NCBI RefSeq assembly: GCF_012971745.1
Contig: NZ_CP048834.1
Coordinates: 6,222,189 to 6,286,188, forward strand
DNA length: 64,000 bases
Direction of reading: 5' to 3'
DNA from: Starkeya sp. ORNL1
GTDB lineage: Bacteria; Pseudomonadota; Alphaproteobacteria; Rhizobiales; Xanthobacteraceae
In this document: positions 9,821 through 18,985 of the stretch, one piece after another
Numbering within the stretch: position 1 is the first letter of the stretch
How the letters are laid out: each line of letters begins with the position of its first letter
The notes under the pieces: model-generated
Told to the model about the DNA's origin: nothing
The model's input: only the letters and a program-made list of their open reading frames with translations
Database searches by the model: none
Made by a program: the position numbers and the translations under genes

Positions 9821-12800
9821 ATGAGCGAAGACATCAACCGCGATCCAGACATCGAATGGCTCGACCATGTGCGGCCGGTCGGCCTGGTCATCGCCGCCAG
9901 CCTGATCAAAGAGCTTGGCCTCGCGCCGACCCGCCAGACGGCCGTGGACACCGCGGAGGCGGCCGAGCAGATCGACGTGGAGGGTTCGGGCCGCTCGCTG
10001 CGCGATCCGTGGGCCTTCGCGCAGGCCATCCTCGGTTGGGAAGCGCGGCACGTCGCGGGTGCGCCAGAGGGATCGGAGATCCCGGTGTCCCTCGTCGTAC
10101 CGCTTCCCGAGCACAACACGTCGCTGCAGCCGACCTGGGCAGTGGGCGAGCTGGGCGATGGCGCCGGCGAGTGGCAACTGCTCATTCGCGTCGAGGACGC
10201 CGGCGTCGATCCGGATCAGCGGGCGAGCCTGGACGGGTGGGAGGCGACGCCGCAACAGCGGTTCGAACGGCTCCTGCGTGAAACCGGCGTGTTCGTCGGC
10301 CTGATGATCACCGACAACGCCCTGCGACTGACCTACGCGCCGCGGGGCGAGACGTCCGGTCATCTGACCTTCCCGATCCGGCCGCTGGCGATGGTCGCCG
10401 GCCGGCCGATGCTGGGCGGCCTCAAGCTGCTGCTGGGCGCTGTCCGCCTCTTCATCGAAGGCGACGACCGCCGACTGCCGGCCCTGCTGGCAAAGAGCCG
10501 CGACGCCCAGGCCGCGGTCTCCACCGCGCTCGCCGGACAGGTGCTCGGTTCCCTGCATGAGCTCCTGCGCGGCTTCGACGCCGCCGAGCCCGACCTCGTC
10601 CGCCATCTCGCCACCAGCCGGCCCGGCCACCTCTACGAGGGCCTTCTGACGGTGCTGATGCGGCTGGTCTTCGTGCTCTACGCCGAGGACCGCGACCTGC
10701 TGCCCTCCCGGACCGACGCCGACGCCCGGCGTGTCTATGAAACCAGCTACGCCGTGCGCGGGCTCTATGCGCGCCTGAGCGAGGACGCGGCCCTCCACCC
10801 GGATACGATGGACGAGCGCCAGGGCGGGTGGGGCCAGCTTCTGGCGCTGTTCCGGCTGATCTACGGCGGGCATCGCACTGGCTTTGTGCAGGAGCGCGGC
10901 GGCAAGCTGTTCGACCCCGACGCCTTCCCGTTTCTGGAGGGTCGGACGCTCCCGACGGACGCGCCGCGCGTGCCGGGCGTCTCCGATGGCTGCCTGCTTC
11001 GCATCCTCGAAGGCCTGATGACGCTGAAGCTCCGGGGCGGAACGCGAGAGCGGCTGTCCTATCGCGCGCTCGACGTCGAACAGATCGGCTCGGTCTACGA
11101 GACGGTGATGGGCTTCGAGGCCGGCCTGACGTCCGGCCGCTCGCTGGCGATCAAGGCCGGCAAGAACAACAAGACCCCCGTCTTCGTGGACCTCGACGCG
11201 CTGGCGGCGCTCAAGGGCAAGGCGCGGATCAAGTCCCTGAAGGAAGATACCGGCCGGGCCTTGACGGCCGCGCAAGCCAAGCCGATCGACGACGCCGGGA
11301 GCCTCGAGGACCTCGTCGTTGCGCTGGATGGCCTGGTCGATGAGCGGGGCTCGCCCAAGAAGACCCTCGCGGCGCCGGGCACGCCGATCCTGCAGCCGAC
11401 CGATGAGCGCCGCAGGACGGGAAGCCACTACACGCCCCGGTCGCTTACCGCGCCCATCGTCAAGCACGCGCTGGAGCCAGCCTTCGCTTGCCTAGGGCCC
11501 GACGCTACGGCGGATCAGGTTCTGGACCTTAAGGTCTGCGATCCCGCCATGGGGTCGGGCGCCTTCTTGGTCGAGGCCTGTCGCGCGCTGGGCGAGCGCC
11601 TGATCTTGGCTTGGGCGCGCTGGCCGGAGAGCCGGCCCACGATCCCGGCCGACGAAGATGAGGAGCTGCATGCCCGGCGGCTTGTCGCCCAGCGCTGCCT
11701 ATATGGCGTCGACAAGAACCCCCGCGCGGTCGATCTGGCGCGGTTGTCGCTCTGGCTGGCGACGCTGGCGCGGGACCATGAGTTCACCTTCCTCGACCAC
11801 GCATTGAAGTGCGGCGACAGCCTCGTCGGGCTCACACCATCGCAGATCGCCGCGGCCAACTGGGATGAAGCCAAGCCTGGGTTGCCGCTGTTCCGCCAGC
11901 TGGTCCGCGAGAGGGTCGCTGAGGCTGAAACCGCCCGAGCAGAGATTCAGTCCGCGCCCGACGATACAACACGTGTGATCCAGGAGGCGCGGCATCGCCA
12001 TGTAGAGACCCGATTGTCGCCGATCCGTGCGATGGGCGATGCGATCCTTTCGGCGTTCTTTGCTGCCGACAAAGGCAAGGCGCGTGAAAAGGCGAGGGCG
12101 GAGGTCGAGAGTCAGATTTCGGGTATGCCGCCACGATGGGACCAGCTCGATGCGGCGGCGAACAGGTTGCGATCGGGAGAGCTAGGTATCCCGCCATTCC
12201 ATTGGCAGCTTGAGTTTCCCGAGGTGTTTGCGCGCGAAAACGCTGGGTTCGATGCGATTGTTGGTAATCCGCCCTTTTTGGGTGCCAAGCGGATTTCCGA
12301 GCAATTTGGAACTGGATATCGAGATTGGCTCGCAGCGCTACACTACCGCAGCACCAAGAATGTTGATCTGGTTGGACATTTCTTTCTCCGAGCATACTCG
12401 CTGCTGAGAGCCGATGGGGTCATGGGCCTAATTGGCACCAACACTCTTGCTCAAGGTGACACGCGTGAGGGATCGCTCGCCATAATTTTGACCGGCGGCG
12501 GAGCTGTCGCCCGCGCTCGAAAGCGCGTGCCTTGGCCGGGCGATGCTGGTGTCGTCGTTTCCGTCGTGCACATAGCGAAGGGCGCAGTGTCCAACGCGTT
12601 CCTAGACGCCCGGCCTGTGAGCAGGATTTCGGCCTATTTGGTAGAGGGCGACTTCGACAGCTCGCCGTCTAGGCTTGCGGCGAATTCTCGCAAAGCATTT
12701 CAGGGGTCCATCATCTTGGGGATGGGCTTCACGTTCGATGATGTGGCCGCGGCGAAGGGAGCTGCAGCTTCCGCCAGCGATATGGCGAGGATTATAGCGT

Positions 12801-13762
12801 CCGACCAAGCAGCTTCTCGGCGGATATTTCCGTATCTTGGCGGTGACGAGATAAACACCTCTCCAACCCAAGAGCATGATCGGTACGTTATCAACGTCAA
12901 CAATATGTCCATAGAGCAGGTCGAAGAGGAGCTTCCCGGAATATTCGAAGTTCTTTCTCGCTATGTACAACCCTATAGGCAGGTGGAAAAAAACAAGAAA
13001 AATGGTCCGATGTACTACGAATGGTGGCGCTACTGGCGAGAGCGCCCGGATTTGTATCAATCCATTGGAAACCTCAAGAGTGCGTTCGCGCTGTCCCGTC
13101 ACTCGGCCCAAATGGCGGTAGCTTGCGTCCCTAGAGAAATCGTGTTCGCCGACAGTTGCATCGTATTTTCATTTGATAAGTTTTCCGCTTTTGCTGTGTT
13201 GCAGTCGCGCTCTCACGAGCTTTGGGCGAGATTCTTCGCGTCTACACTGGAAGATCGACTTCGATACACACCATCCGACTGTTTTCGGACGTTTCCGTTC
13301 CCGACCAACTTCGAGGACGATCCAGCTTTGGAGGCCGCGGGTCAGGCGTATGATGCGTTCCGGGGGCGTTTGATGGTCGATCGAAATGAAGGGCTCACCA
13401 AGACCTATAACCGCTTCCACGCGCGCGGCGAAAACGCCGCCGACATTGCTCGCTTGCGGACACTGCACGCCGAAATGGATGCTGCCGTATTGCGAGCTTA
13501 TGCGCGCGGCGAGACCGAGGAGGATCTGGCACGCGCCTGGGATAGCTTGGCCGACCGGGCCACGACCGTATTCACGGAACTCGAGGCCGATGAGGGCAAA
13601 AAGGTCAAGACCCGCCTGGATTGGCCCGCCGACTTCAAGGACGAAGTTCTCGCGCGCCTCCTTGCATTGAACGTAACCCGCGCCGCCGGGGAACGCGCTG
13701 CCGGACTAACCGTCGCGGTGGATGAAGATGATGAGGACGACGACGACGACGATGCCGCCTGA
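9821..13762 (+). CDS. drmMI: DISARM N6-adenine DNA methyltransferase DrmMI
   Basis: A 1313-residue methyltransferase. The SAM-binding motif DPAMGSGAF is at 574-582 and the amino-methyltransferase motif NPPF at 816-819, the pattern of adenine-N6 enzymes of the Eco57I/DrmMI type. About 550 residues precede the catalytic core; the part after NPPF should contain the target-recognition domain. That section (about 12,200-13,400) is clearly poorer in G+C than the rest of the gene. The last residues are a run of aspartate and glutamate (DEDDEDDDDDDAA), which is odd. The start follows drmD by 4 bases with AAGG upstream. Expected role: methylate host DNA so that the system spares it. Confidence 0.87.
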   Translation: MSEDINRDPDIEWLDHVRPVGLVIAASLIKELGLAPTRQTAVDTAEAAEQIDVEGSGRSLRDPWAFAQAILGWEARHVAGAPEGSEIPVSLVVPLPEHNTSLQPTWAVGELGDGAGEWQLLIRVEDAGVDPDQRASLDGWEATPQQRFERLLRETGVFVGLMITDNALRLTYAPRGETSGHLTFPIRPLAMVAGRPMLGGLKLLLGAVRLFIEGDDRRLPALLAKSRDAQAAVSTALAGQVLGSLHELLRGFDAAEPDLVRHLATSRPGHLYEGLLTVLMRLVFVLYAEDRDLLPSRTDADARRVYETSYAVRGLYARLSEDAALHPDTMDERQGGWGQLLALFRLIYGGHRTGFVQERGGKLFDPDAFPFLEGRTLPTDAPRVPGVSDGCLLRILEGLMTLKLRGGTRERLSYRALDVEQIGSVYETVMGFEAGLTSGRSLAIKAGKNNKTPVFVDLDALAALKGKARIKSLKEDTGRALTAAQAKPIDDAGSLEDLVVALDGLVDERGSPKKTLAAPGTPILQPTDERRRTGSHYTPRSLTAPIVKHALEPAFACLGPDATADQVLDLKVCDPAMGSGAFLVEACRALGERLILAWARWPESRPTIPADEDEELHARRLVAQRCLYGVDKNPRAVDLARLSLWLATLARDHEFTFLDHALKCGDSLVGLTPSQIAAANWDEAKPGLPLFRQLVRERVAEAETARAEIQSAPDDTTRVIQEARHRHVETRLSPIRAMGDAILSAFFAADKGKAREKARAEVESQISGMPPRWDQLDAAANRLRSGELGIPPFHWQLEFPEVFARENAGFDAIVGNPPFLGAKRISEQFGTGYRDWLAALHYRSTKNVDLVGHFFLRAYSLLRADGVMGLIGTNTLAQGDTREGSLAIILTGGGAVARARKRVPWPGDAGVVVSVVHIAKGAVSNAFLDARPVSRISAYLVEGDFDSSPSRLAANSRKAFQGSIILGMGFTFDDVAAAKGAAASASDMARIIASDQAASRRIFPYLGGDEINTSPTQEHDRYVINVNNMSIEQVEEELPGIFEVLSRYVQPYRQVEKNKKNGPMYYEWWRYWRERPDLYQSIGNLKSAFALSRHSAQMAVACVPREIVFADSCIVFSFDKFSAFAVLQSRSHELWARFFASTLEDRLRYTPSDCFRTFPFPTNFEDDPALEAAGQAYDAFRGRLMVDRNEGLTKTYNRFHARGENAADIARLRTLHAEMDAAVLRAYARGETEEDLARAWDSLADRATTVFTELEADEGKKVKTRLDWPADFKDEVLARLLALNVTRAAGERAAGLTVAVDEDDEDDDDDDAA

Positions 13763-13776
13763 AGGGTGGTGGCTTC

Positions 13777-13810
13777 GCAAGAAAATCTTGCAATCGGAGA
13801 AATGCAAGAT
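13777..13810. promoter_or_regulatory. triple half-site operator before the XRE-ImmA gene
   Basis: Three copies of the half-site GCAAGA/TCTTGC lie in 34 bases: GCAAGA at 13777-13782, TCTTGC at 13786-13791 and GCAAGA at 13804-13809. The outer pair extends to ATCTTGCA and TGCAAGAT with a 10-base spacer. They lie in the 70-base gap between drmMI and the XRE-type gene, 23 bases before its start, the classic place for autoregulation by an XRE protein. The assignment of the binding protein is inference. Confidence 0.65.
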
Positions 13811-13832
13811 TACATGATCGCGGGAGGCGGTC

Positions 13833-14936
13833 ATGGCGAACTTCATCGGAGCGAGGATCAAGGCGTTGCGCGAAGAGCGGAAGCTCTCGCAGGACGACCT
13901 CGCGCGCGTATTCGGTTTCAAGGACCGTCAGACGGTGTCGGCGATCGAGACGGGCGAGCGGCGGGTGACCGCCGAGGAACTGGTCATCGCCGTCGAGAAG
14001 CTCGGCGCGTCCCTCGACTATTTCACCAACCCCTTCCTCCTGGTGGGCGAGGGGCGGTTCTCCTGGCGGCAGACCAATGTCGGGCCGCAGGCTCTCAATG
14101 GCTATGAGCGCAGTGCGGGCCGTTGGATCGCCGCCTATCGGGCGCTCTCGTCACAAGTCGGGCGGGCGGCGCCTCTGCTGCGCCGATCGCTGGGCCTCAC
14201 TTCGCGCCACAGCTTTGAAGACGCCATGGAGGCCGGTGAGCGCTTTGTGGCGGAGTTCGAGCTCGGCGATGTGCCGGCCGACCGGCTCGCCGAGAGCGTG
14301 GAGCAGGCCCTCGGGATTCTGGTGCTCAGGGTGGACGCCTTCGAGGGGATATCCGGCGCCGCCTGCCGGCTGCCCGAGCTCGACGTGGTTCTCATCAACC
14401 GCAACGAGGTGGTGGGCCGCCGCAACTTCGACCTGGCGCACGAGCTGTTCCACATCCTCACCTGGGACACCATGCCGCCTGAACACTCCGAGGCCGCAGT
14501 GGAGACCGGCGGCAACCGGGTCGAGCAGCTCGCCAACAACTTCGCCTCGGCGGTCCTGATGCCGGTGAACATACTGGACGGAATGGCCGACTGGTCGGCC
14601 TTGGCCGATGACGCGCTCGTGGCGCGGTTGAACGGCGCCGCCGACCAGCTGAAGGTCACGGCATCCGCCTTAAAGTGGCGGCTTGTCGCCCTGAACAGGC
14701 TGAAGCTGGCCAAGGCGCGGGCGATCCCCGACGCGGCCTTGCGCAACAATGGACGTGGGGAGGCGGCGGTTGACGCGCCGCCGCCCTTCTCCAAGCCGTT
14801 CGTCGAAGTAGTCGGCCTGGCCATCGAGGGCGGCCACTTGTCGGCCCGGCGGGCCAGTGGGCTGCTCGACCTGACGGTCGATGAGCTGGGTGACCTCTTC
14901 GAGGTCTACGGGGCTCCGTCCCCCATCGAGCTTTGA
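13833..14936 (+). CDS. XRE-family HTH protein fused to an ImmA/IrrE metallopeptidase
   Basis: A 367-residue protein. Residues 1-60 form a Cro/cI helix-turn-helix (LREERKLSQDDLARVFGFKDRQTVSAIETGER). The middle holds a zinc peptidase motif, HELFH at 203-207, with a likely third ligand in E231-QLANNFASAVLMP; this is the ImmA/IrrE (COG2856) family. Such proteins cleave repressors in mobile elements and in the Deinococcus stress response, or act as antitoxins. GGGAGG precedes the ATG by 6 bases. It begins the embedded module between drmMI and drmA, and a PIN-domain gene follows after 6 bases. It may repress its own promoter through the inverted repeat upstream. Confidence 0.88.
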   Translation: MANFIGARIKALREERKLSQDDLARVFGFKDRQTVSAIETGERRVTAEELVIAVEKLGASLDYFTNPFLLVGEGRFSWRQTNVGPQALNGYERSAGRWIAAYRALSSQVGRAAPLLRRSLGLTSRHSFEDAMEAGERFVAEFELGDVPADRLAESVEQALGILVLRVDAFEGISGAACRLPELDVVLINRNEVVGRRNFDLAHELFHILTWDTMPPEHSEAAVETGGNRVEQLANNFASAVLMPVNILDGMADWSALADDALVARLNGAADQLKVTASALKWRLVALNRLKLAKARAIPDAALRNNGRGEAAVDAPPPFSKPFVEVVGLAIEGGHLSARRASGLLDLTVDELGDLFEVYGAPSPIEL

Positions 14937-14942
14937 TGATCG

Positions 14943-15458
14943 ATGCCGCGTCACAAGGGTCCCCTCCTGATCGACACCAACATCATCCTGGAGTGCTTCC
15001 GGGTGGGGTCCTGGCGCGCGCTGACGGGCGGCTATCAGGTCGAGACGGTGGAGGACTGTGTGACCGAGACCCAGACCGGATTCCAACGCCGCCGCCCCGA
15101 AGCGCTGATCAATCCCGCCGAACTTGCCGGCGGTCTGAGCGCGGTACATCCAGTGACCGACGCGCAGCGCGCGGTCGTGGCGATCCGCGCGCCGGATATC
15201 GCCCTGGATGTGGGCGAACGCTCGCTGTGGGCGCACGCCCTGACACGGAGCGACGCCTGGGTTCTCTGCGGGCCGGACAAGGCCAGCATGCGCTTCGGCG
15301 TTCGGTTGGGCTTTCGCGACCGGCTCATCGCCCTGGAGGCGCTGCTCGCCGACGCCGGGTATCGGCCCAAGGAAGCCTTGAAACCGGCCTACACGGCCAA
15401 GTGGCTTGGGAACGCCCTGGGCGAACTTGTTCTTTCAGAAGGCCTTGGACGCTTATGA
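14943..15458 (+). CDS. PIN-domain protein, putative RNase partner of the XRE-ImmA gene
   Basis: A 171-residue protein that starts as a PIN-fold nuclease (LLIDTNIILE, with D11). Other candidate metal-binding acids are E42, E92 (in GERSLW) and D104/D112 (DAWVLCGPDKAS), in the order expected for a VapC-like site. It follows the XRE-ImmA gene by 6 bases, and its stop overlaps the drmA start (ATGA), so it is translated within the same operon. ImmA/IrrE-PIN pairs have been predicted as toxin-antitoxin modules; here the pair is locked inside a defence operon. RNA cleavage activity is inferred only from the fold. Confidence 0.75.
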   Translation: MPRHKGPLLIDTNIILECFRVGSWRALTGGYQVETVEDCVTETQTGFQRRRPEALINPAELAGGLSAVHPVTDAQRAVVAIRAPDIALDVGERSLWAHALTRSDAWVLCGPDKASMRFGVRLGFRDRLIALEALLADAGYRPKEALKPAYTAKWLGNALGELVLSEGLGRL

Positions 15459-18400
15459 CCAGCTCGCTTGACGTCCGTACCCGCATCGCCAGCGCCTTCC
15501 GCCGCGACCTGGTCGGTCCTGGTCCTGACCCTGAGGATTTCGACCTCGCCAGTGAGCGGCTGAACGAGAACCCTTCGCGCTGGTATCTCACCGGCTTTCT
15601 TGCGCCGGCCGACGACGAACTGGCGCTCGACGGGGCCGAAGACGGTGACGCTTCGGCCGAGGCAGAAGAACTGGAGATCGAAGGCGGCGAGGCTGACGCC
15701 GACGGCGCTGGCGGGGCGGCAGGTGACAACGAGGAGCCCGAAGCGCCCAACGCCAGGCGGCGCTTCCTGCCGTCTTCCGTCGGTCTGACCGTACTACTCG
15801 ATCCTGACATCCGTGAGATCGAAGCCCTCGTCTCCTGGGGGGACTATCGCACCGAGCCGCCCATGGACAAGGCGCTGCTGCTGCCCGATGCGGAGGGCGA
15901 GCTGGACCCCGAGAAGAAACCGCGGCGTCCGCAGGTCGAATGGGTTCGCGCGCCCAAGGAACGTAGGTTCACGCTAGCCGTCCAGGACGGGCGGGCCGGA
16001 CCGTTCATCGTACCGGATAGCGCCGCGGAACAGCTGCCCGGCGGCGGCCTGTGCCTGGAAACCCACTCGCGGGTCTTCACATTCCCAACGCCCGATGGGC
16101 AGGTCGAGCGGGTGCGGGCGCTGACGGTCTTCCTGGTCAACCGCCGCTCGCGCGCCCACCGCTTCTACGCGGACGTCGGCTACGCCTTCCAGGCGCGCCT
16201 GGAGCTGAAGAGCAAGGCGGGTTTCCGCCCGCGCCGCGACCTCTCCGGCATGACGTCGAACGACGCGGACCTGCAGATCGCCGACCTGCACTATCGCGAC
16301 GTCTGCGAATGGGCCGTCGGGCGCAACGCCGCCGCCGCTTGGCCGCGTGACCAGGAAACGGCGGGCGATGTGAAGCGGGTCTGGACCGACCCGTTGCCCC
16401 TGGCCGAAGTGGAGCGCGTGGCGCCGAACGAAGGCGAGCCGCTAAAGTCCGCCGTGACCTTTGGCATGGAGGCGCTGGCTGATCTGGCCAGCGGCGACGG
16501 GTCGGCGCTGAGGTCGGCGCTCGAGGCTCTGCCCAAGCTCTATGGCGACTGGATTACAGCCCAACGGGCCATTTCGCTGACGTCGCCCCGCCGCCGCCAG
16601 ACCGCGGACGATCTGATCCGGGACATGGAGACGGCGAAGGCTCGGATCGGCGCCGGCCTCGAGGTCCTCGCGACCGAACCGCTCGCGCGCCAGGCCTTCG
16701 GCTTCATGAACCTCGCCGTGGCGCGCGCCGCCCGTCGCCGCAACGCCGGGCCGCAGGGTGATCCGGCGGCGCAACGCGCACCCGCTTGGCGGCCATTCCA
16801 GCTGGCCTTCATCCTGCTGAATCTCTCGGGCTTGGCCGACAATCGCCACCCCGATCGGGAGACGGCGGACTTGCTGTTCTTCCCGACGGGGGGCGGCAAG
16901 ACCGAAGCCTATCTGGGCCTCGCGGCCTTCACCATCGCCATGCGGCGGCTCAAGGCTCCCGGCGTGCTGGGCGCGGGCGTCGCGGTGATCATGCGCTACA
17001 CGCTGCGCCTCCTGACCCTCGACCAGCTGGCGCGCGCCGCAGGCGTCGTCTGCGCGCTCGAACTGATGCGCACGGATCCCGCGAACGTGAACGAACGCGG
17101 CCGGAAGGTCCTCGGCGACTGGCCGATTGAAATCGGCCTTTGGGTCGGATCGGACGCCTCCCCGAACAAGCTCGGCCGGACCGGTGAAGCCGATCAGACA
17201 ACGGCCGTGGGCCGCGTGCGGCGCTATCGGCTCGGTCAGGACAAGCGGGCGCCGGCACCGATCAAGGCCTGTCCCTGGTGCGGTACGGCTTTCACGCCGG
17301 AGTCGTTCTCCTGCACGCCCAGCAATGCGGCGCCCACCAACCTGGAAATCCGCTGCGTCAACGATCGGTGCGACTTCACCCGCAACCGCCCTCTGCCGAT
17401 CCTTACGGTAGATGAGCCAATCTACAGGCGCTTGCCGGCCTTCCTGATCGCGACAATCGACAAGTTCGCGGCCTTGCCTTGGGTCGGCGAAACAGGCGCC
17501 TTCTTTGGCCACGTCAACCGTTTCGATCCGAATATCGGGTTCTATGGCGCGGCCGAGCCAGGACATGGACGGCCGCTCGACAACGGCTGGAAGCTCGATC
17601 CGCCGGATCTGATTATTCAGGACGAGCTGCATCTGATCGCTGGACCGCTGGGAACGGTGGCGGGCCTATACGAATGCGCCATCGACCAGCTCGCCGAGCG
17701 GACCCGTGACGGCAAGCGCATCCGCATGAAGATCGTGGCCTCCACCGCCACGGTGCGGCGCGCGTCCGACCAGATCGCCGCCCTCTTCGACCGGCAGACG
17801 ACCAGTATCTTTCCGCCTCCCGGGCCCGACCGGTCGGACAGCTTCTTCGCCGTCACCGTGCCGACCTCGAAGGATCCGGCGCGTCTCTACATGGGCATTG
17901 CCGCGCAAGGCCGGGGTCCGAAGCTCGTCTTCCTGCGAGCGCTGACGACCCTGCTCGCCGCGGCTCAGGCGGCCTATCAGGCGGATCCTCCGAAGGACGG
18001 CAAGGCCAGCCCCGCGGACCCGTACATGACGGCGCTCTGCTACTTCAACGCGCTGCGGGAGCTGGGCGGCGCGCGCCGGATCGTCGAGGACGAGGTTCGC
18101 GACCGGGCGCGGCGCTATGGCGATGAACGCCGCCGGGTTGTTCCGCATGACCAGCCGTTCGGCGACCGGCCCATCCGCGAGCCCATGGAGTTGACCTCGA
18201 GGGTCTCGACTGATCAGGTCGCCCTCGCCAAGCAGCGCCTCGAGGCAGGGTTCTTGGGCCAAGCCGAGACGGTCGACGTGGCGCTCGCTACCAACATGAT
18301 CTCGGTCGGCCTCGACATCACGCGCCTCGGCCTAATGGTGGTGCAAGGCCAGCCGAAGACCGCCGCTGAATACATCCAGGCGACCAGCCGCGTCGGTCGC

Positions 18401-18985
18401 GATCACAACCGGCCCGGACTGGTGGTCGCGGTGCTCAATCTCCACAAGCCGCGCGACCGAATGCATTTCGAGCATTTCGGCCAGTACCATCGTACCTTCT
18501 ACCGCGCGGTCGAAGCGACCAGCGTCACGCCCTGGGCGGCCAGGGCGCTGGACAGGGCGCTCGCGGCGGTGGTCGTCTCTGCTGCCAGGCACCTCGACGC
18601 CGGCCTCACCTATGAGACATCCGTCGTCGACTTGGCGGCCAACCCCGATGTCATGGCCGCTGTTCGTAACTTCATCGTGATTCGTGCGCCGCCATCTGCG
18701 GTCGCCGGCGGCAGCGCCGCTCTGCGCGCGATGATCGAGCAGGTCTTCGCCGACTGGGTCTCAACAGCGCACGATCAGGCAGCGGGCGGGAACACCTTCG
18801 CCTATGCGCGGAAGAAGAGTCCTCACCGGCTCCTGCATCAGCCTCTGGAGCCGGAGATCGAGAATCTGACGCCCGCACACGCGCGCTTTGTCGCCGGTCG
18901 ATCCATGCGCGATGTCGAGCCCTCGGTCCGCATGAAGGTCAAAGACCCCTACGGGTCCCCCATTGCCAACGCGGATGACGTCTGA
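15455..18985 (+). CDS. drmA: DISARM helicase DrmA
   Basis: A 1176-residue helicase, the core DISARM motor. An acidic low-complexity segment lies at about residues 60-95. ATPase motifs are PTGGGKT (477-483), QDELH (722-726, replacing the usual DEAH), SVGLDI, and motif VI QATSRVGR (975-982). A zinc-ribbon-like CPWC (606-609) pairs with a later CVNDRC. The frame is open much further upstream, but the start is the ATG at 15455, which overlaps the PIN stop and begins MTSSLDVRTRIASAFRRDLVGP. Its stop overlaps the drmB start (TGATG). In described systems DrmA forms a complex with DrmB that loads on 5'-overhang single-stranded DNA of phages. Confidence 0.88.
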   Translation: MTSSLDVRTRIASAFRRDLVGPGPDPEDFDLASERLNENPSRWYLTGFLAPADDELALDGAEDGDASAEAEELEIEGGEADADGAGGAAGDNEEPEAPNARRRFLPSSVGLTVLLDPDIREIEALVSWGDYRTEPPMDKALLLPDAEGELDPEKKPRRPQVEWVRAPKERRFTLAVQDGRAGPFIVPDSAAEQLPGGGLCLETHSRVFTFPTPDGQVERVRALTVFLVNRRSRAHRFYADVGYAFQARLELKSKAGFRPRRDLSGMTSNDADLQIADLHYRDVCEWAVGRNAAAAWPRDQETAGDVKRVWTDPLPLAEVERVAPNEGEPLKSAVTFGMEALADLASGDGSALRSALEALPKLYGDWITAQRAISLTSPRRRQTADDLIRDMETAKARIGAGLEVLATEPLARQAFGFMNLAVARAARRRNAGPQGDPAAQRAPAWRPFQLAFILLNLSGLADNRHPDRETADLLFFPTGGGKTEAYLGLAAFTIAMRRLKAPGVLGAGVAVIMRYTLRLLTLDQLARAAGVVCALELMRTDPANVNERGRKVLGDWPIEIGLWVGSDASPNKLGRTGEADQTTAVGRVRRYRLGQDKRAPAPIKACPWCGTAFTPESFSCTPSNAAPTNLEIRCVNDRCDFTRNRPLPILTVDEPIYRRLPAFLIATIDKFAALPWVGETGAFFGHVNRFDPNIGFYGAAEPGHGRPLDNGWKLDPPDLIIQDELHLIAGPLGTVAGLYECAIDQLAERTRDGKRIRMKIVASTATVRRASDQIAALFDRQTTSIFPPPGPDRSDSFFAVTVPTSKDPARLYMGIAAQGRGPKLVFLRALTTLLAAAQAAYQADPPKDGKASPADPYMTALCYFNALRELGGARRIVEDEVRDRARRYGDERRRVVPHDQPFGDRPIREPMELTSRVSTDQVALAKQRLEAGFLGQAETVDVALATNMISVGLDITRLGLMVVQGQPKTAAEYIQATSRVGRDHNRPGLVVAVLNLHKPRDRMHFEHFGQYHRTFYRAVEATSVTPWAARALDRALAAVVVSAARHLDAGLTYETSVVDLAANPDVMAAVRNFIVIRAPPSAVAGGSAALRAMIEQVFADWVSTAHDQAAGGNTFAYARKKSPHRLLHQPLEPEIENLTPAHARFVAGRSMRDVEPSVRMKVKDPYGSPIANADDV

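Noticed and set aside
14933..15454. A long upstream extension of the drmA frame
   Set aside because: It covers the PIN gene in another frame and has low-complexity arginine-rich text; the ATG at 15455 overlaps the PIN stop and starts the conserved DrmA sequence.
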